Below are positions 11,937-23,225 of a stretch of DNA of 64,000 nt, in pieces; position 1 is the first letter of the stretch; each line of letters begins with the position of its first letter. Source of the stretch: Boletus sp. NGJ (Eukaryota; Basidiomycota; Agaricomycetes; Boletales; Boletaceae); assembly GCA_019096195.1 (NCBI GenBank), contig JAGTXK010000075.1, positions 124,001 through 188,000 of the forward strand. The letters are read 5' to 3'. The position numbers and the translations under genes were made by a program. Under the pieces are notes generated by a model that was not told where the DNA came from, did not search any database, and saw only the letters and a list, made by a program, of their open reading frames with translations.

Positions 11937-13002
11937 GATGAGAGTTTAGGAGGACGGTCGTTACTCGTGTGGTCATGCATTCATGGGGTGGACTCCCGCG
12001 GGAATGGTTTAATTTATTACCGGACCACAGCAAATTGCTCTATAATGCCAGTGAAACCCACAGACCTGAGTCCTCAACTTGGGCCTCACACGGTGACGCG
12101 AGTAAGCCGAGAGATCATGCATCATGTGCATGATCAATGATATGAAGCAGCGCCACTGTCAAGTACTCGAGACTTCACGAAGAGTCACATCCCAGGGTTC
12201 GAACTTCGAACCGTGATGTTCGGTAACACATGGATTTAATATCTGATAACTCTGTTCAGGCGGGAGCTGGTTCGCTGAAGGCGGAAGGCATGGTACGACG
12301 TACGTTGAATCCACAAGTCTTGTCACAATTGAGGGGATTACCAGCAGGCTCAGTGCTACCCACGTATAAAGCTGATGCTTTTCACAGTACAACGTACCGC
12401 CATCGTTCTTGTGATGTACGAGATACCACTCATACTAGGTATCAACAAAATTTTCACGCTCAAGAAACCAGGCTTGTCGAATATCAACTAATCGAGGTGC
12501 CCAACAGGCGTTTCCCCTTCGAGACCGGCGTTTGCTGTAAGTAATGTCGATGCAGCAGACTCTTCAAGGCTCCGACGGTCTCTGATCGTCCTCCCTGGGT
12601 ATTACCCGTCTCCCTTCAGCACTGTGGATAATTTAACGGTCCTTTCTACCTGACGTGGCGGGAACGTCAACGTGGTCTCAGCCTCGGCACGTCTGTTGTG
12701 GTTGATGCTTGAAGGGCAGCCGTAACATACGTCTGACGTACGGGAGCGCAGAACAGCTTGTATTCAATTGGTTTCACCTGGGGAGAAGAGGCACTGTTCC
12801 ACGTCACCAGATGTAAAACGTGAATCACGGTTTCATCCTACCATTGCCTCAGATTCGGTCGTTGGTTCGCTCCCTAGTATGTCGCTGTTCACGAAGTGTG
12901 ATTGGACAATGGTCATGACTCATCATGCATGCAGCGCTTTGGCCAAGAACTGAAACAGGGGTTCCAACATCGAGTGTTTCCTAGTACTTGCGATAGACCA
13001 CC
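11937..13002. other. Gene-free interval
   Basis: About 1.06 kb between divergently transcribed genes. Plus-strand frames near 12230-12540 and 12770-12950 have no recognisable domain and no splice partners. A short palindrome-like run of CATG and ATCATG repeats lies at about 12110-12140. I see no RNA gene or mobile element. Confidence 0.4.
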
Positions 13003-13856
13003 ATGTATATCGCCGGACTTCATTTTTTGTTCCCCTCGCATCAAGGGGTCGACGGGTTAGCGGTTCTTACAACTGCGGATTTCTTCAGATATCTCCTCTG
13101 GACGTCAAGAACACCAAAGATCACCGCGGAAGGGGAAGGTGGTCTCCCTGTTCCTGAATCTGCGCCCCGTTCACTCTTGAGCAAGCTCGTATTTCCGACC
13201 CAAGCGCTTACCGCGCTGCTCCCACCTGCGGTTTACTGTATCGCCGTGGTTTTTAATAATTTCCAGCAGCCATCCTGGATGTTGAAGTTTGCCTTGCCGG
13301 AGGACATTGTTCAAAGGCAGTGGAAGACTCCACTCAGACTTATGGCCTGCGTTGCCAGCTTCTCTCTCAAATTCGCTCTTGACCGAATACTCAGTCACTC
13401 TGACGAACGTTGGCGAATGATAGGGGTAAGGTCGACCATTTTCTTTGAACGATACCAATTGAGATCTTCCTCTGTTTTTAGGGTCGCGAGAAACCCGGGA
13501 TGACCCAGACCGGCCCATATGCTGTTGTTCGCCACCCTGCGTATAGGTGAGTGATCTTGTTGAGGGCTTGGCAAAGCCTGATCCATGTCGGTTGTAACAA
13601 GTGTGATGCTTCTCCAACAAGTGTTCTACTCGGTTATGTATTGGTCCTATGTCCCTCTTGCATCCCTCGGTGTTCTTGCTGGTGTACTCGCAATCAAAAT
13701 GCCCATCGAGGTGTGACTTATGATTTGGATGAATTTAATCGACAGAGCTAATGGGATCTGTAGGAAATGGCGGCTCAAGAAGACGACGTCATTGGAAATG
13801 ACTACACTGAATATATGAAAAGAGTTCCAGCTAGGATCATCCCGCACATTTGGTAG
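13003..13856 (+). CDS. Protein-S-isoprenylcysteine O-methyltransferase (ICMT-like)
   Basis: Membrane enzyme of the ER that methylates the carboxyl group of the prenylated cysteine of CaaX proteins using S-adenosylmethionine. Four exons (13003-13425, 13482-13546, 13602-13710, 13764-13856) give 229 residues. The diagnostic C-terminal block is complete: GREKPGMTQTGPYAVVRHPA, then YSVMLLQQVFYSVMYWSYVP, a hydrophobic helix, EEMAAQEDDVIGNDYTEYMK and RVPARIIPHIW. The RHPxY and the E...Y...(K/R)(V/Y)P...P motifs correspond to the SAM and substrate pocket of ICMT. Hydrophobic segments are also seen near residues 60-85 and 105-130. The exon 2/3 join is placed at an ACAAG acceptor because it restores the frame and the family motif. 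Confidence 0.88.
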
Positions 13857-13956
13857 GGGGAGGTAGTTCTTTCTGGTCACTCTTCTAAAGTGTTTGCCCT
13901 GGAGACGAGGCGGACTGTTTCTCTGCTTCATTAGTTGGCCACCATGTATGTTGCTA

Positions 13957-15051
13957 CTACGCGTCAAGTTTCAATAATTTTTGGGATGTCAATACTAGGC
14001 TCTTAACTTGCTCCAGCTCCATCCCAACGAGTGCCCGCTCCCCACCGACTGAAGACCTAACGTCATCCATGACTGCTTTCACGCCTTTCCAGCCAAGACC
14101 AGTAAATTCTGCGACGATCTTTCCATTGAAGTTACTCTTCAGCCATGTCCTTGCGTATCTTTCTTGGGCCGTCGCATCCCATTCCAACTTTTTGCCAAAC
14201 ACCACAAGTGCCTCCTCGGCTGTGTCTTGGTGCGGTTTTGGTGTGGACGTGGCTGGAGGTTTATCCTGAGCCCATACAAGGAAGTCGATGTACATGCTGC
14301 GAGCTTGGACAGACTTGTTAAACGTGCGCATTGAAGGAGCGTGGAGCCGACATGGGTCAAAAAATCGCGAGGTCATAGCGAACTTGAACGTCTCTTCGAC
14401 TGTCTCAAAGCCCTTCATCCATCTATCCATGGATAGTCCCATGAAGTCAAGAATTAGTCGAAGGGAACTTGTGAGATGTATCGGAGGATCTGGCTGAGGA
14501 CTTGGAACCTGATCATTTGACTGAGAACTTTTGACCGTAATGTCGGGTGCAACACTCACCTTTAACCCATTGTGATTAACAGATAAACCATGACTCTTTG
14601 CGATGGCACTGATTATGATACCAAGGTCACCGTAGCCATGAAAGACCATCATCCTTTCCGCTTCTTCCTCGTCATCACAAACCTTGACATCAACTTGACA
14701 ATATATGTGGTTCGAAGGCGCAGGTTGCGCAGAATGTGCCAACCATTCCTCTTGATCAATGTCGATAGCATAGTTGGATGTCCTATTTCCGTCGAGCTCG
14801 ATACTCTTGAGCGCGCCAAGGGCGCGGCCCACCTGTTCTGGAGTGATCTCCTTGCTCAGAGGACAGGCTACAACGAAGTCGATATCTCCATGATCAACCT
14901 TTTCTGGTCTTTCCGGAGGAACCTCGACGACCACGAAGAGCGTCAAGAGCAGAGCTGTAAGGCGGGCTTTGAGGGTCACGTAGAGCGATGTAGGAAGCCT
15001 GGGTAACGAATCTGGAGGTAAGTCTTGTAGAAAGGCTCTACCCCCCATCAT
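13957..15051 (-). CDS. Nucleotidyltransferase-like protein, basidiomycete family
   Basis: A 364-residue protein without introns. Residues about 50-75 (VDHGDIDFVVACPLSKEITP) contain a D-x-D between hydrophobic strands, the usual metal-binding signature of nucleotidyltransferase folds. This is followed by HIYCQVDVKVCDDEEEAERM, a third acidic strand, and FHGYGDLGIIISAIAKSHGL. Similar unnamed proteins are common in Agaricomycetes; the catalytic activity and substrate are unknown. The frame stays open upstream to 15225, but the MMGG start at 15051 fits better because the sequence above it is atypical and overlaps the promoter shared with the divergent gene at 15200. The stop TAG is at 13957-13959. 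Confidence 0.75.
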   Translation of the reverse strand: MMGGRAFLQDLPPDSLPRLPTSLYVTLKARLTALLLTLFVVVEVPPERPEKVDHGDIDFVVACPLSKEITPEQVGRALGALKSIELDGNRTSNYAIDIDQEEWLAHSAQPAPSNHIYCQVDVKVCDDEEEAERMMVFHGYGDLGIIISAIAKSHGLSVNHNGLKVSVAPDITVKSSQSNDQVPSPQPDPPIHLTSSLRLILDFMGLSMDRWMKGFETVEETFKFAMTSRFFDPCRLHAPSMRTFNKSVQARSMYIDFLVWAQDKPPATSTPKPHQDTAEEALVVFGKKLEWDATAQERYARTWLKSNFNGKIVAEFTGLGWKGVKAVMDDVRSSVGGERALVGMELEQVKSLVLTSQKLLKLDA

Positions 15052-15199
15052 CAAGATTAATCGTAGTGCCTCCAGCCATCGCTCTTCTATCTGGGACGAT
15101 CCTCCTGAGCCACAAGAATGGCACGTTCGGACAAAGTAGACTTTTAAACTCCGCTCGGCACAACTCTTGCCGACTCGCTCCTTGTCGATACGGTCAAGA
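15052..15199. promoter_or_regulatory. Shared divergent promoter
   Basis: Only 148 bases separate the start codons of the nucleotidyltransferase-like gene (minus strand) and the zinc-knuckle gene (plus strand), so both promoters must lie here. No clear TATA box is seen. Confidence 0.4.
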
Positions 15200-15913
15200 A
15201 TGTCCAAGTTTGCACCCCACCGCAAGTCTTACAACAACCCTCGCGCCGCGTCCACAACCGTCTGCCAGAAATGTCTAAACACTGGTGAAGTTGTTCCACC
15301 TTTTGCGGATTCAAATGCGAAACTGAGAGGTTCAATATTGTCGTCGCAGGCCACTTCATCTACGAGTGTAAATCAGAACGACCATATGTTTCGCGTCCTT
15401 CTCGAACGGAAATGCTCGAGAATCCAAGGGTGCTAGCCAAACTCAAGGCCGATGGAAAACCCTCTGTAGAGGTCCCAGAGGAATTCAAAATGAAGTGTGT
15501 CTCGGAGTTTCTGCCATTGAAGAGCGTCTCTCACTGCCGTCCAGAAGTGGTACAGCAAACTTGATTTTAGAAGCCAAGGAAAAGGAGAGGGAGAAACAGA
15601 AAACAACTGGCTCGGATAGCCATCCAAGGAAGAAAGCTCGGAGGTAAGTACCGCCCTCCCACCATCCGTCACCTCTTGACCAATATATGCTCGTAGATCG
15701 AGCCGTTCGTCTGACTCCGAATCATCATCTTCGGGTTCAGAGTCAGAGTCAGGGTCCGCCTCATCTGCGTCGGACTCAGGTTCAAGCTCGGATTCAGAGT
15801 CTTCACGTTCGCGAGAACGTAACGGAAGGCGACGTGTTCCTCGGAGAAATGACAGCCGGAGTCGCTCCACTTCCCCATCCCATGCCTCATATAGCTCCGG
15901 TGAACGAGATTAA
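15200..15913 (+). CDS. ZCCHC10-like zinc knuckle protein with SR-rich tail
   Basis: Starts MSKFAPHRKSYNNPRAASTT. The zinc knuckle is assembled across the first intron (about 15285-15349): CQKCLNTG joined to HFIYEC gives C-x2-C-x4-H-x4-C, the nucleic-acid-binding CCHC finger. It is followed by KSERPYVSRPSRTEMLENP, matching the conserved block after the finger in ZCCHC10. Later exons are Lys/Glu-rich (KAKEKEREKQKTTG), then a long Ser/Asp/Glu and Arg/Ser repeat (about 15690-15890), ending SYSSGERD with TAA 15911-15913. The SR-like tail suggests a nuclear RNA-processing role (inference). The minus-strand frame opposite the serine-rich tail is only its complement. Confidence 0.85.
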
Positions 15914-15970
15914 TTCAGAATCATGTATCATCATTCACATGGTGTAGGTATGATATCAGAATGTGTAAAT

Positions 15971-16806
15971 TCAATCGCAACCACTGAGAGCCGAAACTCG
16001 GGTGTTCATAAGGAGTGCCACAATCAGCCTAGCAACGCATGGCTTCAGTTGAGGACTGGATGACTTGACAGGCCACTCACCCGTACAGCCCGAGCACCTC
16101 TGCGAAGATCAGAATGAGCACCATGGATACGAATATTCGTTGTTCATGGACGTATGCACGAACGCACTGTTCTGAAGTCAGTAACTTGGATGAGAACAAA
16201 TTGGCGCAGCGCACTGAATCGCCGACAAGACCAATTGCATAACCTGCAGCAATACCAGTAAAGCCGCACGAGATGCCCGCCCCCAGGTGAATGAACCCAG
16301 CAGCCAGAGGGTAGTCTTTGGCAGGGTGTACTGCAGAGAACCAGAATGAGCATATCATTCGCAATGGAGGACTTGACAAGGACGAACGTGAGCCCGCGAT
16401 GAGCACAGACACCACCAATCCATAGACAGCGATGATACCAGACATGACGACTGGTACCAGAGACTAGTGTAACAGGATCATTATCATTCTCAGGAGTGTC
16501 TGCAGGTATGACTGTGCGAGGCTTGCCTTCATAATCAACTCTGGTTTGAATGTGCCCAGGCCAGCGATACCGATACCGGATTTAGCGGTCCCAAAGGCAG
16601 CACCAATAGCTACATGAGCGATTCAGCACAGTTTGACCTTTGAAGAGGTGCATGGCTTGAACGTACTGCTAAATATCATCTGCAACGTCAATACAAGGCA
16701 GTGAGTGGAATAATACAACAGCTGCTTTTGCGCGACAACTGACTGCGGAAGCTACTCCAGCGAACCCGAAGAAAGGAGCGTACGGTGGACACAGTTCAGG
16801 TGACAT
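15971..16806 (-). CDS. VMA11: V-type proton ATPase proteolipid subunit c' (V0 sector)
   Basis: Small membrane proteolipid of the proton-translocating ring of the vacuolar ATPase. Exons on the minus strand read [139 protein letters not shown], so all four helices and the ion-binding glutamate (FAEVLGLYG) are present. The FGFAG and [18 protein letters not shown] patterns fit Vma11 (c') rather than Vma3 (c). The intron between LIMK and SLVPVV (16466-16526) begins with GCAAGC, a GC-AG intron. The last exon is easily missed because the frame before it reads into a TGA at 16077. The stop is at 15971-15973. Confidence 0.92.
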
Positions 16807-17106
16807 TGTTGCTGGTTACGCCGAGGTGTCTGAGTGAGCTCAGTGTACGAGTCTAAAGCGAGCATTGAACAGCTGTACGATCACGTGCACACATCCCGAT
16901 TTATCGGATTTATTCCCGCTACACTAGTAGTGGGTTTAGAGGGGTGGTAACACACGTTCGACACCACTAGCACACTATGTAACGCTGAGCAAGGGGCTCG
17001 CCCCCACAGGATATATTATAAACGCGGAGTAAACAAAAAAAAGATTAACACGGCGCTAGTCAGGACGTCGGTAAAGGCACACAAAGAATCGCGTGCCGGT
17101 AATAAA

Positions 17107-19341
17107 CTAGAAGACATATCTGAATAGCGGGCTGTCATCTCCATCATCCTTGTATTCATCTTTGATATCATCAGTGATTCCACGTTCGCGGCATATCATC
17201 TCCTTCTGCTTGTTGAGTCTGTTGCAATCCCACATTGCAACCAGCGATAACAGTATCCTAACGTGACGTCAGCGAACACGACAATCAAGGAGTATCAAAG
17301 AGGAGACGCACGTGAGACTCAGAAGGCCCATGATTGTTCCAAGGCCGACATGGAATCGTGGCGGATCAAAGAAAATGAATGCCGCGCATATTCTATGATG
17401 ATTCCATCAGATCACGAAATATGCTGGAAGAAAACGTCGCTCACCCTCCTAAATTTCCCAAACCCGTTCATCATCGCAATGGCAACAGCACGTTTGATGT
17501 CCCCTCCGGCGTTCGAGCTCACCCATGCGAGGTCAACAGGTACGGCTGAAAAAACACCCATCGCGGAGAGCACAGTACCGAAATACGCAGGACCAGGACT
17601 CGTTTGCGTGTATAAGAGGCTGTATCCTACCAAGGCGATGAGTGGCCCAGCAATCACGTACGCTCCACGAAGTTGGTGCTTGTCAGAATAAAACCCGACA
17701 AGAAGAGTCCATGCACACCCTGCAGCGAAAGGCGGGACGGAGAGGAGCTGGGCATTTGCAGCAGAGAAACCAAGTTCAGTGATGATGGTTGGTGTAAAAA
17801 GTGCAATTCCATAACCGGGAATGATCAAGCTAGCCAATGCAATTGTCAGAAAGCCCGCCGGGGTCCTTTCATCCACGCACCCCATGTATATTCCAAATTG
17901 GAGGTAGATTTTATAATCCTTGAGGGCCTGCAGAACAAATTGCCAGTTATAATGCGTGGCAAGACCTTGGGAATCAGTCTTCAGCAATTCAATGAGATAC
18001 CGCCTTTCGGACTCTGTTAAAAACGACGCTGTTTCTGGAGCCTGAACGGAATTGAGTTATGACGAAGGACTGGATGTATGGATGCACGAACATCATACAT
18101 AAGGAAGGGACATGCGAGTGCTGCGAGCACTGTAGCTGCAGAGATCCAAGTCAGATCGTCACTATCTAGCGACGACTGGAGACTTACCAATCCCCTCTAG
18201 GCAGAACTAGTATTAATATCATTGGATGAGTGCATTGCATCGCAAAATTACTACGAAATGACTCACAATCCACTGCCAACCATGGAGGCCGCCGATCCTG
18301 CCATGAGAAAACAGACCTGAGTGATGAAAGAAAATATTTCTCAAATGCGCTGCCTACCCTTCCATTTTTTCAATAGCATAACTTTAGGTGCGTGAGTGGT
18401 ATGCTGGACTGAACCAAGAAAGGGATCTCACGCCAGAAGGCCACTAAAAGCACCTGCCAGAATTGCAGCAGAGAAGAATATCGCAATACGCCCTCCCCGC
18501 TCAGCACGCGGATACCATGACGTGAGGTAATATGTCACGCCCGGGAACAACCCAGCTTCTGCCAAGCCCAGGAAGAATCGAGCGCTGTACACCAAATCAG
18601 CGTCAGCGATTGTTGTCCGCCGTTCTTCTGATGCTTACATAAGAAGTTCATTATATGTCTTCACGAGACACATCAACGTCATGACCAGACCCCAAACAAC
18701 CATGATCGCAGATACTATACCAGGCAATCTGGATCAGCATCCGAAGCTGCATTGAAAAGATGGTTACTGTACGCCATCGAGATGGTCGAAAGAGCTTGAG
18801 GATGATATTTCTGTGGATGTCGTTCGATTTACATATCAGATGTAGGTTGCGCGACTCACGATGGGACTTGTGCAAGACAGTACGGAATCTAAGAAAGTGT
18901 TAGTCATACCTGGTCATACGTCAGACATACGAATAAAATATAGATCCGCACGAAGAAGACTGCAGCAGCAGTGTTATATCTAAGTCCAACAAGGTTCAGG
19001 TCAGTCTCCATGCCTGCGACTTTGGCATTGCCTAAGAGCTGTCGTAAGCGATGTGGGCACCTTCAAGACGTAGAACAGTACTCGCCGATATTAGTGCGGT
19101 CTCTGAAGGTAAAACATTAGTCGATCAACAAACAGTCGGAAAGCAATTTGACTGTGACTCACAAGAACGAGAGGAGGTATAATGTCGAGACAATGGGTAG
19201 GATATGCCAATCTATTTTCCTTAGTATCCGAGCATGCTCTTTGGAGCTAAGGGTGGGAGCCTCGATGGCAGCCTCCTTATTGTTGATGGCATTAATGCCG
19301 ATAGCGCCCGAATTCAGATCGTCGGAGAATGACTGGGGCAT
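17107..19341 (-). CDS. MFS transporter, tandem copy A (nicotinate/allantoate permease type), 3' frame lesion
   Basis: Major facilitator of the same broad family as the gene at 6427-8766. Starts MPQSFSDDLNSGAIGINAIN at 19341. Exons give ILRKIDWHILPIVSTLYLLS (TM1), DRTNIG joined to NAKVAGMETDLNLVG, IPYCLAQVPS, NIILKLFRPSRW, SAIMVVWGLVMTLMCLVKTY, ARFFLGLAEAGLFPGVTYYL, GIGGLHGWQWI, FCLEGIATVLAALACPFL, LTESERRYLIELLKTDSQ, LGFSAANAQLLSVPPFAAGC and VDLAWVSSNAGGDIKRAVAI. The exon ending near 17445 has one base more than copy B (GKFRR instead of GNLGG), so the last exons (AAFIFFDPPRFHVGLG...DDSPLFRYVF, stop 17107-17109) are out of frame with any normal splice. Either the last helix is lost or this is an assembly error in repeated sequence. 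Intron 2 (19032-19086) is GC-AG. Confidence 0.8.
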
Positions 19342-20739
19342 ACCAGTAGGTCGGGGCACAAATGGGGTGGACCGGGTGGAGGCCAAGGCTTGGCTCGGTA
19401 TCTCGTATTTTAGGTTGTACGATTTTCTGAAACGGGGTACCACGTGTTCGACTGGAGTGGCAATTTGCCAGCAGTTTACGCGTTTCTATGGAAAATCAGG
19501 CTCGCTAGTCTCCGACCATCCAACTTTGGCGCGGTCGAGAAGCTCGAATGCTTCCGCGTTTGAGGGTCGGTTGCTACAAGACAACCATGGGAAGCGTTAC
19601 AATCAATGACAGTGGCGGTAGGACTCCAATCACCCCCGAAACCAAGACAACATGCAAGATGGAGTATGTCGCCTAAACACCTGCATGTTTAGTAACTCAC
19701 TGTAGGTTATGGCTACAATAAACCGATCCTGTATTTGTTGACGCACTGTCACACTGTCGTGTCAAAAGCACTAGGGTAATACACAAAACACACCAAGGCT
19801 TTGCCTCATCTAACTGTGGCAGTTGCAGCTGCAAGCCTGCAACCGCCGCAATGCCGAGTTAAGCGTCATACAGGGTTGGTTCCAGTCAGGCCCGATATCT
19901 GCAGTAAGTGCCAGTACAAAACCTCCCTAATTGTTAGGACCTTGCTATCCCACGACCCAAGATATCGCTCCTACATGAAGATCTCGACCAGACGAGGAGA
20001 CGAGGAGGAGAAATGAGTATATCAAGACCGGGGAACCAGTCGTGTATCTACAACAGTATATATACATGCACGATGGAATGGAATCCAAACCTGACTAATC
20101 TAAGTGGACCAACCAGAACGAGCGGAACGAATCACGCAGACTCGGAGTCGGATGGATGGAAAATATAAATACTAACACTAATGTTGATGTGACTCATGAG
20201 ACATCAGGGAAGAATCATAGTACCTGAATATGTTGAAACAGTTTCGATGTGTACATGGCAGGTCTTGCATGCAATCTCAATGCAGGCAGCCCATGTTCCA
20301 TGAAGAGTAAGTAAGATTCGTACAGTTGATACAAAGGACATATTACTCGTGCATGTAGATCATGTGCCTGAGGGAGCAGACAAAACAACCTGGTGATTTG
20401 ACTGGAAACCGGACTGAAGAATATGACATCAGATTCGAATGAAAGAGGAGATAGGGCGGGCCACGAGGAAGAGAGAAACAGACTGTGAGAGAAGCAAACG
20501 TCTCCTTTGGACAGTCTGCATTCGGATGGGCGGTGTTACTTCCACCGGTGACCGTCGTATTGTCAGCCAATAAAAGGTTCACATATTTCATGACTTTGAG
20601 TTTGATAAGAGATGTTTCAAGAGTTTTCATAATGGGCATTTTTTTGCAAGAACGTGATCATCTTCGAGAGCTCGATAGAGTCCTTCCACCGTGTAAAGAG
20701 ACCCTGCAAGCAAGATGATATATCAGTTGTTGGGACCAC
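19342..20739. other. Spacer of unit 1
   Basis: The first 260 bases are conserved upstream of all three MFS copies and probably hold their promoter. The interval about 20340-20700 resembles the spacers of units 2 and 3. No coding exon can be supported; the frames present are low in family resemblance. Confidence 0.5.
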
Positions 20740-20880
20740 CCCACGCCCAAGTTCATTCTGCCATTAGTGCCGAACTCATCACGACTAGTATCGTGATGGC
20801 TACTGATGGTGCAGCCATCTTGGGCTATGGAGTGACTTATGGAATATTTTTCTTTCTCCATCCAATATCCTGACCCCAGC
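20740..20880 (+). pseudogene. GABA/amino-acid permease fragment, unit 1
   Basis: About 130 bases align with the permease exon at 30563-30690 of unit 3 (the stretch coding AVSAELI...GAVVLDYG...GILFF). Nothing upstream or downstream of the permease remains in this unit. It abuts the 3' flank of MFS copy B. Confidence 0.7.
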
Positions 20881-20995
20881 TGCAGGATAAACACAGAGTA
20901 AATATATAAAAAAGGTCAGGGAAAAGTGACAATCACTGGCATAACACTTCAGGATGCCGGTAAAGGAACACAAGGAATCATCTGCCGGTTGTATA

Positions 20996-23225
20996 CTAGA
21001 GGGTATACCTGAACAGCGGGCTGTCGTCTCCATTATCCTTGAATTCATCTTTGAGATCATCAGTGATTCCACGTTCACGACACATCATCTCCTTCTGCTT
21101 GTTGAGTCTGTTGCAATCCCACATTGCAACCAGCGACAACAGTATCCTAATGTGCTGTCAGCAAACACGACAATCAAGGAGCATCAAGAGGAGATGCACG
21201 TGAGACTCAGCAAGCCTAGGATTATTTCACGGCTGACATTGAATCGTGGCGGATCAAAGAACATGAATGCCGCACATATTCTACGATGGTTCCATCAGAT
21301 CAAGAAATATGCCAGAGGGGAATGCCACTTACCCTCCTAAATTGCCAAACCCACTCATCATGGCGAGGGCAGCAGCACGTTTGATCTCCCCTCCGGCGTT
21401 TGAGCTGACCCATGCAAGGTCAATAGGTAAAACTGAAAAGACACCCATCGCTGAGAGCACAATGCCGAGCAACGAAGGACCAGGACTCGTTTGTGTGTAT
21501 AGGAGGATGTATCCCACCAAGGCGAGCAGTGACCCAGCAATCACGTATGGCCCACGAAGTTGGTGCTTGTCAGAATAAATCCCAACAAGAAGAGTCCACG
21601 CACAACCTGCAGCGAAAGGCGGGACAGAGAGGAGCTGGGTATTTGCGGCAGAGAAACCAAGCCCATTAATGACGGTCGGTGTGAAAAATGCAATTCCATA
21701 ACTGGGAATGATCAAGCTAGCCCATAAAATGTCAACAAGCCAGTACAGAGTCCCTCTATTCACGTACCAAATTAATATACAAAGTTGGAGGTAGATTTTA
21801 TAATCCTTGAGGGCCTGCAGAACAAACTGCCAGTGATAATGCGTAGCAAGACCTTGGGAATCAGTCTTCAACAATTCAACGAGATACCCTCGCTCAGTCT
21901 CTGTCAAGAATGACGCTGTTTCTGGAGCCTGAACGGAATTGAGTTGTGACGAAGGACTGGATGTATGGATGCACGAACATCATACATAAGGAACGGGCAT
22001 GCGAGTGCTGCGAGCACCGTAGCTGCAGAGATCCAAGTCAGATCGTCACTATCTATCGACGACTGGAGATTTACCAATCCCCTCTAGGCAGAACTAGTAT
22101 TAATAACATTGGGTGAGCAGTGCACTGCATCGCAGAATTACTACGAAATGACTCACAATCCACTGCCAACCATGGAGGCCGCCGATCCTGCCATGAGAAA
22201 ACAGACTTGTGTGATGAAAGAAAATATTTCTCAAACACGCTGCCTACCCTTCCATTTCTTCAATGGCATAACTTTAGATGTATGAGTGGTATACTGGACT
22301 GAGCCAAGAAAGGGGTCTTACGCCAGAAGGCCACTAAAAGCACCTGCCATAATTGCAGCAGAGATGAACATCGCGATGCGCGTTGCCTGCTCAGCACGCG
22401 GATACCATGACGTGAGGTAATATGCCACGCCCGGAAACAACCCAGCTTCTGCCAAGCCCAGGAAGAATCGAGCGCTGTACACCAAATCAGCGTCAGCGAT
22501 TGTTGTCCGCCGTTCTTCTGATGCTTACACAAGAAGTTCATTATATGTCTTCACGAGACACATCAACGTCATGACCAGACCCCAAACAACCATGATCGCA
22601 GATACTATACCAGGCAATCTGGATCAGCATCCGAAGCTGCATTGAAAAGATGGTTACTGTACGCCATCGAGATGGTCGAAAGAGCTTGAGGATGATATTT
22701 CTGTGGATGTCGTTCGATTTACATATCAGATGTAGGTTGCGCGACTCACGATGGGACTTGTGCAAGACAGTACGGAATCTAAGAAAGTGTTAGTCATACC
22801 TGGTCATACGTCAGACATATGAATAAAATATGGATCCGCACGAGGTAGACCACAGTAACAATGTTATATCTAAGTCCAACAAGGTTCAGGTCAGTCCCCA
22901 TGCCTGCGACTTGGGCATTGGCTAAGAGCTGTCGTAAGCGACGAGGGCACATTAAAGACGTAGAACAGTACTCGCCGATATTAGCGCGGTCTCTAAGGTA
23001 AAACATTAGTCGATTAGAAACAGGTGGAAGGAAATTTGACTGTGACTCACAAGAACGACAGGAGGTATAATGTCGAGACAATGGGTAGGATATGCCAATC
23101 TATTTTCCTTAGTATCCGAGCATGCTCTTTGGAGCTAGGGTGGGAACCTCGATGGCAGCCTCCTTATTGTTGATGGCATCCGTGTCGACACCAACCTTCA
23201 GCTCGTCGGAGGGTGACTGAGGCAT
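20996..23225 (-). pseudogene. MFS transporter, tandem copy B, N-terminal frameshift
   Basis: Same architecture as copy A. It starts MPQSPSDELKVGVDTDAINN at 23225 but lacks one base of a CTAAGGG run near 23138 (copy A has it), so the first exon turns into VPTLAPKSMLGY and stops before TM1. All later exons are open: PSRW, AYYLTSWYPRAEQATRIAMF, LTETERGYLVELLKTDSQ, LGFSAANTQLLSVPPFAAGC, MSGFGNLGG and the last exons ending DDSPLFRYTL (stop 20996-20998). It is the only copy with the ancestral GNLGG exon end. Between TM7 and the C-terminus it is clearly more diverged from A and C than they are from each other; around 22541-22800 it is nearly identical to A. A start downstream of the lesion would lose TM1. 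Confidence 0.75.

Larger units (their letters stand above)
16993..20880. repeat. Tandem block, unit 1 (MFS copy A, shortened spacer, permease fragment)
   Basis: First of three head-to-tail copies of one block. It holds the MFS 3' flank with GGCTCGC at 16995-17001, MFS copy A, about 260 bases of conserved MFS promoter (19342-19600), a spacer partly alignable to units 2 and 3 (about 20340-20750), and a short permease remnant. Unit 1 is shorter than unit 2 because the ribosomal-protein relic and the 5' half of the permease are missing; the join lies at a GTTCAT at 20751-20756. Bases about 19600-20340 have no clear counterpart in the other units. Confidence 0.8.

Noticed and set aside
15433-15870. 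Minus-strand acidic frame opposite the zinc-knuckle gene
   Set aside because: It is the complement of the Ser/Asp/Arg repeat of that gene; repeats of this kind stay open on both strands.
17673-18020. Plus-strand frame with Cys-rich sequence inside MFS copy A (also at 26721)
   Set aside because: It is antisense to conserved MFS helices; its presence in two copies only reflects their DNA identity.
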